Positions 1-9,200 of a stretch of 17,888 nucleotides of DNA are shown in pieces (the stretch's first letter is position 1; each line of letters begins with the position of its first letter). The stretch is from an uncultured Lachnospiraceae bacterium. Its GTDB lineage: Bacteria > Bacillota > Clostridia > Lachnospirales > Lachnospiraceae. The stretch covers positions 1 through 17,888 of the forward strand of contig UQWA01000043.1 in the NCBI GenBank assembly GCA_900544685.1, in the 5' to 3' direction. A program made the translations under genes and the position numbers. The notes under the pieces are model-generated. The model had not been told where the DNA came from. It searched no databases and worked only from the letters and a program-made list of their open reading frames with translations.

Positions 1-2
1 CA

Positions 3-3000
3 AATGTAAAACTGGTAGCAAGTAAGACCTCAGCTGTAACCGTGGAAAATAAGGAGCAGCTTGCAGAGCTTACTGTTTATAAAGAAGGTCAGGTGCTTAC
101 CGGAGCAGAAGTCAGTGAGAGTGGAACCGTATTCCATTATGAGAACCGCAGACAAAAAAATGCTGTTTACAACGTGTATGCCGGAGCAGATATTGTGACT
201 GCGTATGGTACAAAAGTGTACAGCAAAGGTGATCTGGTGAAAGAAAATCTGACAACAGGTGAGAATGGCTCTGTTACCCTGAAGAATCTCCATCTAGGAA
301 CTTATGTGGTAAAAGAAGCAAAAGCACCGGACAACTTCTATAATGGCGGCGAAGAAAAGACAGTGACGCTGACTTATGCCGGACAGAATAAAGAAGTTGT
401 ATTTGCGGATGTCACCTTCAACAATGAGCGTCAGAAAGCAGAAGTCACTGTAGTAAAACAGGATAAAGATACAAAGAAACCGCTGGAAGGTGGTATTTTC
501 GCCCTGTATGCGGCAGACGATATCAAAAATGCAGATGGTGTAGTTGTTGTAAAGAAAGGCACCCTGATTGAGAAAGCCACTACCGGTGAGGATGGAAAGG
601 CAAAATTCACAGCAGATCTGCCTATCAATCATTCCTATTCCGTAAAAGAAGACCAGGCACCAGAAGGCTATGTAAGAAATACAGAAGACGTGTATACGTT
701 CAAGTTCTCTTACACCAATGATAAAGAAGCAACCGTATCTTTCGCCCATACCTTCAGCAATGACCGTGTGACAGCAAAAATCAATTTATTCAAAGTTGAT
801 AAAGAAACAGGAAAAGCCGTTCCGCAGGGCGATGCAACACTGAAAGGTGCAGTCTACGGATTATATGCCCGTGAAGATATCGTGCATCCGGATGGAGCAA
901 CCGGTGTGATTTATAAAGCAGGGGAACAGGTGGCTTCTCTTACAACGGATGAAAAAGGACAGGCTTCTGTAGATGGCTTATATCTTGGCAAATATTACGT
1001 CAAGGAGATCACACCACCGACCGGATACCTGGCAGATACAGAAGAACATGATCTTGAATGTAGTTATGAAGGTGATATGACTGCAGAAGTAAAAAGAGAA
1101 TGCATTTCCAGTGAACAGGTGATCAAGCAGCCGTTCCAGATTATCAAAGCAGCCAACAATGGAAAGACCGATGCAGATCTGTTATCCGGAGCCGGATTTA
1201 CAGTTTATCTGAAATCTTCCCTTACAAAGAAAGCAGATGGAAGCTATGATTTTGATTCTGCTAAACCAGTAGTGAGTGGAGAAAACGGAGCTACTGAGAT
1301 TTTTACAGATGAAAAAGGTTATGCCTGCAGTATTCCATTACCATTTGGAAGCTATATTGTCCGTGAAACAACAACACCACACAATTACAAGCCAGTCGAT
1401 GATTTTGAAGTGAATATCACAGAGAACCATCCGAATGAGCCACAGATCTGGCGTGTGCTTCTGGACAAAGAGTTCAAGGCAAAATTGAAAATTGTGAAAA
1501 AAGACGATGAAACAAAGAAATCCGTCCTGATTGCAGGAACAGAATTTAAGGTATATGACCTGGATAACAAAAAATACGTGGAGCAGGTAACTACTTATCC
1601 TGTGACAACCACACACAAGTCCTATTTTACAGACAGTCAGGGTTATCTGATCATGCCAAAGAACCTGAAAATCGGACATTACCGGATTGAGGAAGTCAAC
1701 GCACCGGAAGGGTACACAATCAACAAGAATTATATGGAGATTGCTGTTGATGCAAACACTGCTTATCAGATGGATTCAGAAAGCGGCGATGCCATTATCA
1801 CAGTTGATTACGAGAATCATCCGGTAAAAGGAAAGCTGACGATCTATAAAAAAGGTGAGATGCTGAGTGGATTCAAAAAGGATTTTGTTTATGAAGAAAA
1901 ATATCTGAAAGGTGCAGAGTTTAACGTCTATGCAGCGGAAAATATCTACACACCGGATTATCAGAAAGATGAAAATGGAAACAGACAGCTGATTTATGCA
2001 AAAGATGCTCTGGTAACAACGGTAACGACCGGGGAAGACGGAAAAGCAGTTGCAGATAACCTGCCGCTTGGTTCTTACTATGTGGTAGAAAAAACAGCAC
2101 CGGAAGGATTTGTTCTGAACCATGACAGATCGGATGTAGCATTTGTCTATGCAGATCAGGATACACCTGTGATCGAACAGGAAGTGACTGTTGGTGATGA
2201 CAGACAGAAAGTTGCAATCCAGGTAGAAAAACAGGATGCAGAAAACGGAGCAACGGTAGAAGGTGCAGTCTTTGGCATTTATAACAAAGATGATATCAAA
2301 GCAGAAGGCAAAGTCATTGTCAACGCTGATACCCTGTTACAGGAAATGACTTCTGATAAAGATGGAATTGCTTCCTGTACGCTGGATCTGCCACTCGGAC
2401 AGTATTATGTAAAAGAGTTAAAGGCACCGGCAGGATTCGTTTCTTCCGATGAAGTTCTGAATCTGGATGCTTCTTATCAGGGACAGGACGTGAAGACAGT
2501 AAAACTGAAAACAGTGAAGAAGAATCAGCCGACAACGGTTGAAATTACAAAATCAGATGTGACAACAGGTGTGGAACTGGATGGAGCAAAACTCACCGTT
2601 CTTGATAGAGAGGGGAATGTCGTAGATCAGTGGACTTCTGTAAAAGACCAGCCACATGTGATTAAACGACTGACCGTTGGGGAGGAATATACCCTTCGTG
2701 AAGAAATCGCACCGTATGGATATCTGAAAGCAACGGATGTGAAGTTCACACTGGAAGATACCGCAGAGATTCAGAAGGTAGAGATGAAAGATGAAGTGCC
2801 GACAGGACTTTTAATCATCAACAAAAATGGAGAATTTTTGGATAAAGTGACACTTCTGGACAATGTAAAAGGCACTGTGGAGCATCTCTTCGAATATGTA
2901 ACCGGAAGCCTTACAGATGTGACTTTCGATGTATTTGCTGCGGAAGATATCAAAGCGGCAGATGGTGTCAGCAAAGATTATTACAAAGCAGATGAAAAAG

Positions 3001-4553
3001 TAGGAACTATTACTACAGATTCCAATGGTATTGCACAGATGGATAATCTCCCGGCAGGCAAATACTATGTGAAAGAAGTTAAAACTGCCCATGGCTATGT
3101 ATTGGATGGAGAACCGAGATATGTTGATCTTTCCTACCGTGATCAGGACACACCGGTAATCACTTATGATGAAAAATGGCAGAATACCCGTCAGAAAGTA
3201 AAGGTTACTGTTCTGAAGAAAGAAAAAGATACAGACCGTGTTCTTGCAGGCGGCGTCTTCGGCCTTTATACCAGTGAAGATATCAAAAATGTAAACGGAG
3301 ATGTGTTGCTTGAGAAAGATTCCCTCATCGAGCAGAAAGCAACCGATGAGAAAGGACAGATCACTTTTGCGGCAGATCTTCCAGTAGATGGAAAATATTA
3401 TGTAAAAGAGAACAGTGCACCGGACGGATTTGTGACAACGGAAGAAGTGCAGGAGTTTACCTTTGAATATGCCGGAGAAGATCAGGCAGAAGTAAGCTAT
3501 GATTTTACGTTTGAAAATCAGCCGACCACAGTGGAACTGACAAAAACAGACCTGACCACAGGCAAAGAACTTCCAGGTGCACACCTGAAAGTGACGGATG
3601 CAGATGGAAATGTTGTGGATGAATGGACTTCTACAGAAGGATCTCATGTGATCAAAGAACTTGTTGTAGGTAATGAGTATACCATGACGGAAACAAAACC
3701 GGCAGACGGATATGTTACTGCAGAGAGCATTACCTTTACGGTTGAGAATACAGCTGAGATTCAGAAGCATGAGATGAAAGATGATGTGACCAAGGTTCAG
3801 ATCAGCAAGACAGATATCACAGGAGATACAGAGATTCCTGGTGCAAAACTAACGATTCTTGATAAGGACGATCAGGTAGTAGAGAGCTGGACTTCCACAG
3901 AGGAGGCACACTATATTGAAAAACTGCCAATTGGTAGATACACCTTACGAGAGGAACAGGCACCAAAAGGATATCTTCTGACATCGGATGTGACATTTGA
4001 GGTGAAGGATACTGGAGAAATCCAGAAAGTGGTTATGAAAGATGATACTGCCAAGGGAAAAGTCATTCTCAATAAGACAGATAAATCATCTGGGGAACCG
4101 CTGAAAGGAGTAGAATTTGAATTCCGTGACAGCAAAGGAAAGGTCCTGGAAACCTTAAAAACAGATGCTGCCGGTCATGCCGAGAGTAAGCTGTATGAGA
4201 TTGCCGCATTCAAGAACGGCAAATATGATACAGCAATCAAGTATTATCTGGTGGAGACAAAAACACTGGATGGATACACACTGGATCAGACCAAGCATGA
4301 AGTGACATTTGCCTACGCAGACGACAGTACGCCGGTTGTAGAAGTTACTTTCAATCTGACAAATGAGAAACCGGAAGTTCCGGAAACACCAAGCACACCA
4401 GATGTGCCGCAGTCCCATGAAGAGACGAAGGTATCAGATGCACCGAAGACAGGAGATAACACAAATATCTGGCTGCCGATTCTGCTTCTGCTTATCTCTA
4501 CCGGAGGCATGGCAGGACTTTATATCAGCAGAAAGAAAATCAGAAAACAGTAA
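3..4553 (+). CDS. SpaA/Cna-B repeat surface adhesin, LPxTG-type anchored (5' partial)
   Basis: This is the C-terminal 1516 residues of a giant cell-wall surface protein, probably an adhesin or contact factor encoded by a conjugative element. The frame is open to the left edge, so the GTG at 42 is not a real start and the signal peptide lies outside the window. Thirteen prealbumin-like SpaA/Cna-B units can be read. Each starts with a strand containing the isopeptide lysine (for example TVVKQD, VEITKSD, VQISKTD), has a central glutamate in a KE..AP.GY-type motif, and ends with an Asn or Asp (FNNER, FENQP, MKDD). A Pro/Thr/Glu-rich wall spacer leads to the sorting signal APKTG (4440-4454), a hydrophobic segment (LPILLLLISTGG) and a basic tail RKKIRKQ. 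APKTG replaces the usual LPxTG. The family and anchoring are clear; the ligand is unknown. It is followed by a terminator-like hairpin, so it probably ends its own transcript. Confidence 0.9.
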   Translation, partial: NVKLVASKTSAVTVENKEQLAELTVYKEGQVLTGAEVSESGTVFHYENRRQKNAVYNVYAGADIVTAYGTKVYSKGDLVKENLTTGENGSVTLKNLHLGTYVVKEAKAPDNFYNGGEEKTVTLTYAGQNKEVVFADVTFNNERQKAEVTVVKQDKDTKKPLEGGIFALYAADDIKNADGVVVVKKGTLIEKATTGEDGKAKFTADLPINHSYSVKEDQAPEGYVRNTEDVYTFKFSYTNDKEATVSFAHTFSNDRVTAKINLFKVDKETGKAVPQGDATLKGAVYGLYAREDIVHPDGATGVIYKAGEQVASLTTDEKGQASVDGLYLGKYYVKEITPPTGYLADTEEHDLECSYEGDMTAEVKRECISSEQVIKQPFQIIKAANNGKTDADLLSGAGFTVYLKSSLTKKADGSYDFDSAKPVVSGENGATEIFTDEKGYACSIPLPFGSYIVRETTTPHNYKPVDDFEVNITENHPNEPQIWRVLLDKEFKAKLKIVKKDDETKKSVLIAGTEFKVYDLDNKKYVEQVTTYPVTTTHKSYFTDSQGYLIMPKNLKIGHYRIEEVNAPEGYTINKNYMEIAVDANTAYQMDSESGDAIITVDYENHPVKGKLTIYKKGEMLSGFKKDFVYEEKYLKGAEFNVYAAENIYTPDYQKDENGNRQLIYAKDALVTTVTTGEDGKAVADNLPLGSYYVVEKTAPEGFVLNHDRSDVAFVYADQDTPVIEQEVTVGDDRQKVAIQVEKQDAENGATVEGAVFGIYNKDDIKAEGKVIVNADTLLQEMTSDKDGIASCTLDLPLGQYYVKELKAPAGFVSSDEVLNLDASYQGQDVKTVKLKTVKKNQPTTVEITKSDVTTGVELDGAKLTVLDREGNVVDQWTSVKDQPHVIKRLTVGEEYTLREEIAPYGYLKATDVKFTLEDTAEIQKVEMKDEVPTGLLIINKNGEFLDKVTLLDNVKGTVEHLFEYVTGSLTDVTFDVFAAEDIKAADGVSKDYYKADEKVGTITTDSNGIAQMDNLPAGKYYVKEVKTAHGYVLDGEPRYVDLSYRDQDTPVITYDEKWQNTRQKVKVTVLKKEKDTDRVLAGGVFGLYTSEDIKNVNGDVLLEKDSLIEQKATDEKGQITFAADLPVDGKYYVKENSAPDGFVTTEEVQEFTFEYAGEDQAEVSYDFTFENQPTTVELTKTDLTTGKELPGAHLKVTDADGNVVDEWTSTEGSHVIKELVVGNEYTMTETKPADGYVTAESITFTVENTAEIQKHEMKDDVTKVQISKTDITGDTEIPGAKLTILDKDDQVVESWTSTEEAHYIEKLPIGRYTLREEQAPKGYLLTSDVTFEVKDTGEIQKVVMKDDTAKGKVILNKTDKSSGEPLKGVEFEFRDSKGKVLETLKTDAAGHAESKLYEIAAFKNGKYDTAIKYYLVETKTLDGYTLDQTKHEVTFAYADDSTPVVEVTFNLTNEKPEVPETPSTPDVPQSHEETKVSDAPKTGDNTNIWLPILLLLISTGGMAGLYISRKKIRKQ
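69..4366 (+). repeat. Thirteen tandem SpaA-like domain units with an A-B-C higher order
   Basis: Units begin near 69, 438, 768, 1131, 1476, 1830, 2208, 2529, 2802, 3196, 3525, 3789 and 4057. They fall into length and motif classes: A (about 370-394 bp, with an inserted FxYE/VYAAE-like stretch), B (about 320-330 bp, KQD/KKE start) and C (about 264-273 bp, TTVE(I/L)TK start and EIQKxEMKD end). The order reads A-B, three diverged units, A-B-C, A-B-C, C, and a final unit. The repeat is a protein-level one and is diverged at DNA level. Boundaries were read by eye and are accurate to about 20 bp. Confidence 0.75.
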
Positions 4554-4560
4554 TCCTCAG

Positions 4561-4591
4561 TAAAGGGGGCCCTGAATCAGGGCTCCCTTTA
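4561..4591 (+). terminator. Hairpin terminator after the surface protein gene
   Basis: Thirteen bases at 4561-4573 pair with 4579-4591 around a GAATC loop. Only one pair is a G-T wobble (4568 with 4584). The hairpin starts 8 bases after the stop codon. It is followed by A-rich rather than T-rich sequence beyond the TTT inside the stem, so termination on the + strand may be partial. On the opposite strand the flanking A-runs would give a T-run. Confidence 0.7.
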
Positions 4592-4625
4592 AAATACAAA
4601 AATTCACAGAAAGGGACAGAAAAAT

Positions 4626-4766
4626 ATGATGAAAACAATGGAAAAGAGACAGGAAGCAAGAAAGAACCAGGAGAGAACTTTAAAAAGAATGATGGCTTAT
4701 CAGAAAAAAGCCGAGCAGATGGTCAGCAGGAAAAGAATGAACCATCACATGATCAGAAAGGGGTAA
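4626..4766 (+). CDS. Small basic protein, 46 aa, unknown function
   Basis: This short ORF (ATG 4626, TAA 4764-4766) encodes a strongly basic, probably helical peptide rich in Lys, Arg, Gln and Met (for example MEKRQEARKNQERTLKRMM). I do not recognise the family. It is supported by a good Shine-Dalgarno sequence (AAAGGGA, about 4610-4616) at normal spacing. Its final codons also contain the AAAGGGG ribosome binding site of the next gene at 4773, so the two are probably translationally coupled. It is the first gene after the upstream hairpin and may open the downstream operon. There is no membrane segment, no cysteine motif and no obvious DNA-binding fold. The charge would suit nucleic acid or protein binding, but that is only a guess. 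It may also be a leader peptide for the next gene. Confidence 0.55.
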   Translation: MMKTMEKRQEARKNQERTLKRMMAYQKKAEQMVSRKRMNHHMIRKG

Positions 4767-4772
4767 AAGCGT

Positions 4773-5873
4773 ATGATGAACAGAAAAGAATTTTATGAAT
4801 ATGTCAAAGATAATGTAAAAGACTATTTGCCGGATTCATATCAGAATGGAGAAATCCGTATTGAAGAAGTTGCAAAAAATAATGGATTAAGGTTGACTGG
4901 CATTTCAATTCCACAGGGTGATCAAAGAGCTGTGCCGATGGTATATCTGGATTCTCTTTATATGGAATATGTCAATGGAAAAAATCTGGATTCCTGTGTG
5001 GGTGATGTGGCAGATATGCGTATTGAAGTGCAGGACAAAGCGGCATTTATCAATATGGGTCTTCCGGATATTTTGGATTATGAAAAAATGAAGGACAAAT
5101 TACAGGTGAGAATCTGTGACCGGGAATGGAATGAAGAACGCCTGGCTGATAAAGTTGTTACCGAACATGGAGATTTTGCAGCATATTACGCAGTGAATGT
5201 GGAAGAAAACGAGGGAGGAATTGGTAGTATTCCGGTTACTGTCAATCTTATGAATGAATGGGGTGTGACAGCAGAACAAATCCAGGCAGATGCAGTGGCG
5301 GCAGACAGAAATCGTGGTGTTGTTTTGATGGACATGAATGAAATGATAAAATCCATGATTTTTGGTGAAGAAGCAGAAAATCTTTTGAATGAAAAACTGA
5401 ATGTTGAAGCAATGGAAAATCCAATGTTCTGTCTTTCAAATGCACAAAAAATGAATGGTGCATCACTGTTACTGCAGGAAGATATTCGTAAGCAGATCGG
5501 TGAATGCCTGGGAAGTGATTATTTTGTTCTTCCCTCTTCAATTCATGAGGTGCTGATTCTTCCTGATAACGGAATGTTTGAAGTACCGGAATTAAATGCC
5601 ATGGTACAGGAAGTCAATGAGACGCAGGTAGAGAGGCAGGAACAGCTTTCGGATAAGGTTCAGTTCTGTGATGGAAAGACAGCAGTTATGGAAAATGCCG
5701 AACGCAGGGAAGCACGTCTGGAGAAAGAAAAAGCAGCAGAAAAAGCAACTGGGAGAACAGAAGCAAAAGGTGGAATCCATGGAAAACTGGAGAAAGCCAA
5801 GGCGGAGATCAAAGCAAAAGGGACAGATACAATCCCAAAGAATAGGGCGAAAGACCTTGCCTCAGTATTATAA
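4773..5873 (+). CDS. DUF5688 family protein
   Basis: A 366-aa soluble protein that I recognise as DUF5688 from its N-terminal pattern: an FYEYVKDNVKDYLP-like start, then NGLRLTGISI, then a YLDSLYMEY.NGK segment. The family is widespread in conjugative elements of gut Firmicutes and its biochemical role is not known. Residues 1 to about 290 form the conserved body. A charged helical stretch follows (about 295-330, Glu/Lys/Arg/Ala-rich), then a C-terminal GGIHGKL motif (333-339) and a basic tail. That ending resembles the ends of the two giant proteins downstream. The start at 4773 is chosen because AAAGGGG (4757-4763) lies 9 bases upstream; the next ATG at 4776 is less well spaced. There is no signal peptide or membrane helix. 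The neighbours suggest a role in transfer or establishment of the element. Confidence 0.85.
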   Translation: MMNRKEFYEYVKDNVKDYLPDSYQNGEIRIEEVAKNNGLRLTGISIPQGDQRAVPMVYLDSLYMEYVNGKNLDSCVGDVADMRIEVQDKAAFINMGLPDILDYEKMKDKLQVRICDREWNEERLADKVVTEHGDFAAYYAVNVEENEGGIGSIPVTVNLMNEWGVTAEQIQADAVAADRNRGVVLMDMNEMIKSMIFGEEAENLLNEKLNVEAMENPMFCLSNAQKMNGASLLLQEDIRKQIGECLGSDYFVLPSSIHEVLILPDNGMFEVPELNAMVQEVNETQVERQEQLSDKVQFCDGKTAVMENAERREARLEKEKAAEKATGRTEAKGGIHGKLEKAKAEIKAKGTDTIPKNRAKDLASVL

Positions 5874-5895
5874 CGAGAAATAACGATGATTTTGA

Positions 5896-5923
5896 GGGGA
5901 CTGTGTGAGCAGTCCCTAATTTT
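5896..5923 (+). terminator. Weak hairpin, possible attenuator
   Basis: GGGACTG (5897-5903) pairs with CAGTCCC (5910-5916) around a six-base loop and is followed by TAA and four Ts. It fills most of the gap between the DUF5688 gene and the next ORF. The short stem and short T-run suggest partial termination or an mRNA processing/stability structure. Confidence 0.45.
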
Positions 5924-5946
5924 ATGAAGATGGAGGAGAAAAGAAT

Positions 5947-6255
5947 ATGGACTGGTGTTTATATGGTGATGATAAAAGAAAGGAAATGGATAGAGATTTA
6001 AAACCGGAATATCTTTTGGATGACTTACGGAGATATCAGGATGTATTTGGTGAAGAATTTGGTGTAAAAGAGCTTCTTATGCTGGAGGATATCCGGGTAA
6101 AGGCTATGATTGCCGGAGCACTTGCAGATATGCCGGAATTTCTTATTGATCAGATTGGAAAAGCAAGTAACAGTAGTAATTTTCCTTCTATGACAAGGGC
6201 AATGGAACGGATTGCCGATGTTGTAGAAGAAAAGTGGGAAGAAGAAAGGGAGTAA
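5947..6255 (+). CDS. Small acidic protein, 102 aa, unknown function
   Basis: This ORF begins at ATG 5947, with GGAGG at 5932-5936 ten bases upstream, and ends 3 bases before the start of the giant helicase gene. The ribosome binding site of that next gene (AAAGGGAG, 6245-6252) lies inside its last codons, which points to translational coupling. The protein is acidic and mostly helical by composition (for example LDDLRRYQDVFGEEFGV, and a Glu-rich EEKWEEERE end). It has no signal peptide, membrane segment or recognisable catalytic motif, and I cannot assign a family. Its fixed place before a polyvalent methyltransferase-helicase suggests an accessory or chaperone-like partner, but this is inference only. 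Confidence 0.75.
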   Translation: MDWCLYGDDKRKEMDRDLKPEYLLDDLRRYQDVFGEEFGVKELLMLEDIRVKAMIAGALADMPEFLIDQIGKASNSSNFPSMTRAMERIADVVEEKWEEERE

Positions 6256-6258
6256 CAG

Positions 6259-9200
6259 ATGGCAAATAAATTATATGCAATGGAACTTCTGACGGAGGAA
6301 GTGGCAAAGGATGTTGCTGCCAATCCGCAGGAATGGATGCGGTTTCTAAATACTGCATCCAGGCTGTACCGGTACACTTTTCCGGAACAGCTCTTGATCT
6401 ATGCACAGCGTCCGGGAGCAACAGCCGTGGCATCCATGGAAATCTGGAACCAGAAGATGTACCGATGGATTAAAAAGGGTTCTAAAGGAATTGCCCTGAT
6501 AGATAACACATCCGGACCAAAAACGAAACTCCGATATGTTTTTGATGTGCAGGATACTTATAAGGTAAAAAATCTGGGCAGAGATCCGCAGTTATGGAAT
6601 CTTAATCCAGAAGGAGAACAACTGGTGGCAGATTATCTGCAGGAGCGGCTGGCACTGGAAGCAACAGAGGGAGGATTAGCAGAGGTTCTTCACCAGGCGG
6701 CAGAAGAAAGTGTGCAGGCCTGGTTGCCGGATGCTTTCGACGAACTGCAAATGGATGTAGCCGGCACTTTTCTGGAAGATCTGGATGAACAGAATCAGAA
6801 AGTGGAGTTCCGGGAACTGATGACAAACAGTGTCTGGTATGTGTTACTGAACCGATGCGGACTGGATGTGCAGGAATATCTTGATGCAGAGGATTTTCGT
6901 CATATTACAGATTTTAACCAGTTAAAGGTTATTGGACACCTTGGAAGTTCTGTGAATGAGATCAGCAGACCGGTATTGATGCAGATTGGACGATATGTGT
7001 TGAATGACTTGGAAAAAGATCTGAAAACGGTTGCAAAAGAAAAAGAAGTAGCTTATAATGAATTTAACACGTTAATTCGTGAAAGCAAAACAAGGAACAC
7101 AGAAGATAGAGGAGAAAATAAGGAGGAAACAGAGCATGAGAGAGATCACTTACAGCCAGAATGGAGAGTACCAGATTCCGGATATCAGTCTGGAGGAGAC
7201 GAGAGGAACGATCGGGAAGTACGGATTGATGAGGAAAGAGTATCTGAGAAACCACAAAGTAGCCAGATTCAACATTCTGACCTTACAGAACCGTCTGGAC
7301 AGTCATCTGATGGAAATCGACAGCCAGGCAAGGCAGAGAGTAGACAACCTGATGTCAGAACTTCTGGAGAAAAACCCGGCACCGGACAAAATGGCAGACG
7401 GGATGGCATGGACCAGACACATGAACCAGATCAAAGCACAGGCAGAGGAACTGGTAATTCAGGAGATTATTTACAATTAAGTCTGTTCCCGACAGAAGAG
7501 GAACAGTTAGGAGAAATAAGGAAAGCGGTAGCTGCATTAGAACAGCCAGCCGCTTTTCTTATTTCTGATGAAGTAGTAGATGATATTCTCCGCACGGGAA
7601 GTGGACAGAAAAATACACTGTTTCATATTACGGCAAGACTGATTGAAGGTCTGGATAATGAAGAAATGCAGAACTTCCTGAAGGAGGAATATGAAACAGG
7701 TGGAAAAGGATTTACCATAGATGGACAGAAAATCAGTATCTGGTATGACAATGATGGTATCCGTATCCGACGGGGAGATTCCGCCAGAAGAAACTTTGAT
7801 CGCATGGTTACGTGGGAAGAAGCGGCGGACAGAATCCGGGATATGTATGAGGATAGAAGTTACGTGGATAATCTGATTTCCAATAACGCCATTGAACAGG
7901 AGCAGGAAGAAATGACCAATCTTCTTGCACTCCATTTTCGGGATACCAGCAGAAACCGGGAGGAGCAGCAATCATATTCGGATTGGCAGGATGTCGTGCG
8001 GGAAGCTTGGACAGATTCAGCGGAAGCAGATGCAATTGCCCATCGCTTTGAATGGCTGCAGAAAGATATGGATGAGAATCCAGAAGATTATCGCAGGTGG
8101 GAGATTCAGCATAATCCGGAATATTTCCAGCGTTTTCAGGATCTCCAGAGGGAGCGTTCCTGGGTAGACCAGAAATTTACGGTCGAACGTCCGGCCCTTT
8201 CCTTTATCACACAGGATGAGATAGATGCAGTCCTTAGAAGAGGCGGGATCACTGCCGGAGGACGGAATCGGATCTATGAGTATTTCATGGAACATCACGA
8301 TATAAAGGATGCAGCTGAGTTTCTGAAAAATGAGTATGGTACAGGTGGAGCAGCACCTGGGATACCGGGAGCGTATGAATCCGATGCTTCCCATGATGCG
8401 AAAGGATTAAAACTTGCGAAAGGGAAGATTGGCAGTCCAGATGTAGAAGTTCTATTAAAGTGGAATAAGGTTGCAGAACGTGTCCGTCAGCTGATTCGCA
8501 CCGATGATTTCTTATCACCGGAAGAACTGGAAAAGTATGAAGAACGGCAGGAAGCACAGAGACAGGCGGATCTGGAAGGAGCTCAGCAGGCTTTGGAAGT
8601 GGAGCAGGAAGGCTCTGATCAGCAGGAAATACGAGAGGAAAATCAGGAACCGTCGGAGGTTGAGACACAACCGGAAGCAGTAGAAGATGCAGAAAAAAAG
8701 GAAGATATAACACCAGAACAGTCTGATATTCCAGCAACAAACTTCCATATCACAGATGATGAACTGGGACAGGGAACACCAAAGGAAAAGTTCCGTGCTA
8801 ATATCATGGCAATCCAGCTTTTAAAGAAATGCGAGGAAGAAAACCGCAATGCCACACCAGACGAACAGGAGATTTTATCCCGATATGTAGGCTGGGGAGG
8901 TCTTGCTGATGCTTTCGATGAAACAAAATCCGCATGGGAGACGGAATATCTGGAATTAAAGACAGTCCTTACACCGGAAGAATATGCAGCAGCCAGAGCT
9001 TCTACCTTAAATGCCCATTACACACAGCCAATCGTGATTGAAAGTATGTATCAGGCGTTGGAAAATCTGGGATTTACAAAAGGAAATATCCTGGAGCCAT
9101 CCATGGGTGTTGGTAACTTCTTTGGAATGCTTCCTGAGAAGCTGAACCAGTCAAAACTCTATGGTGTGGAACTGGACAGTATCAGCGGTAGAATTGCAAA

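Noticed and set aside
42..44. GTG as the start of the surface protein gene
   Set aside because: The frame is open upstream to the window edge with in-family sequence (a VTVENK-like domain start), there is no ribosome binding site, and no signal peptide follows.
2811..3770. 319-aa ORF on the minus strand inside the surface protein gene
   Set aside because: It is rich in Cys, Phe and Ile, has no recognisable family and lies fully antisense to a clear repeat protein. It looks like a codon-bias shadow.
5668..5883. 71-aa + strand ORF overlapping the end of the DUF5688 gene
   Set aside because: It is a Lys/Gln-rich alternate-frame read of a repetitive AAG/CAG region; no ribosome binding site and no family.
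7079..7135. GTG at 7079 as the start of the nested TnpV-like ORF
   Set aside because: It has no good ribosome binding site. The family pattern begins right after ATG 7136, which has AAGGAGG at ideal spacing.
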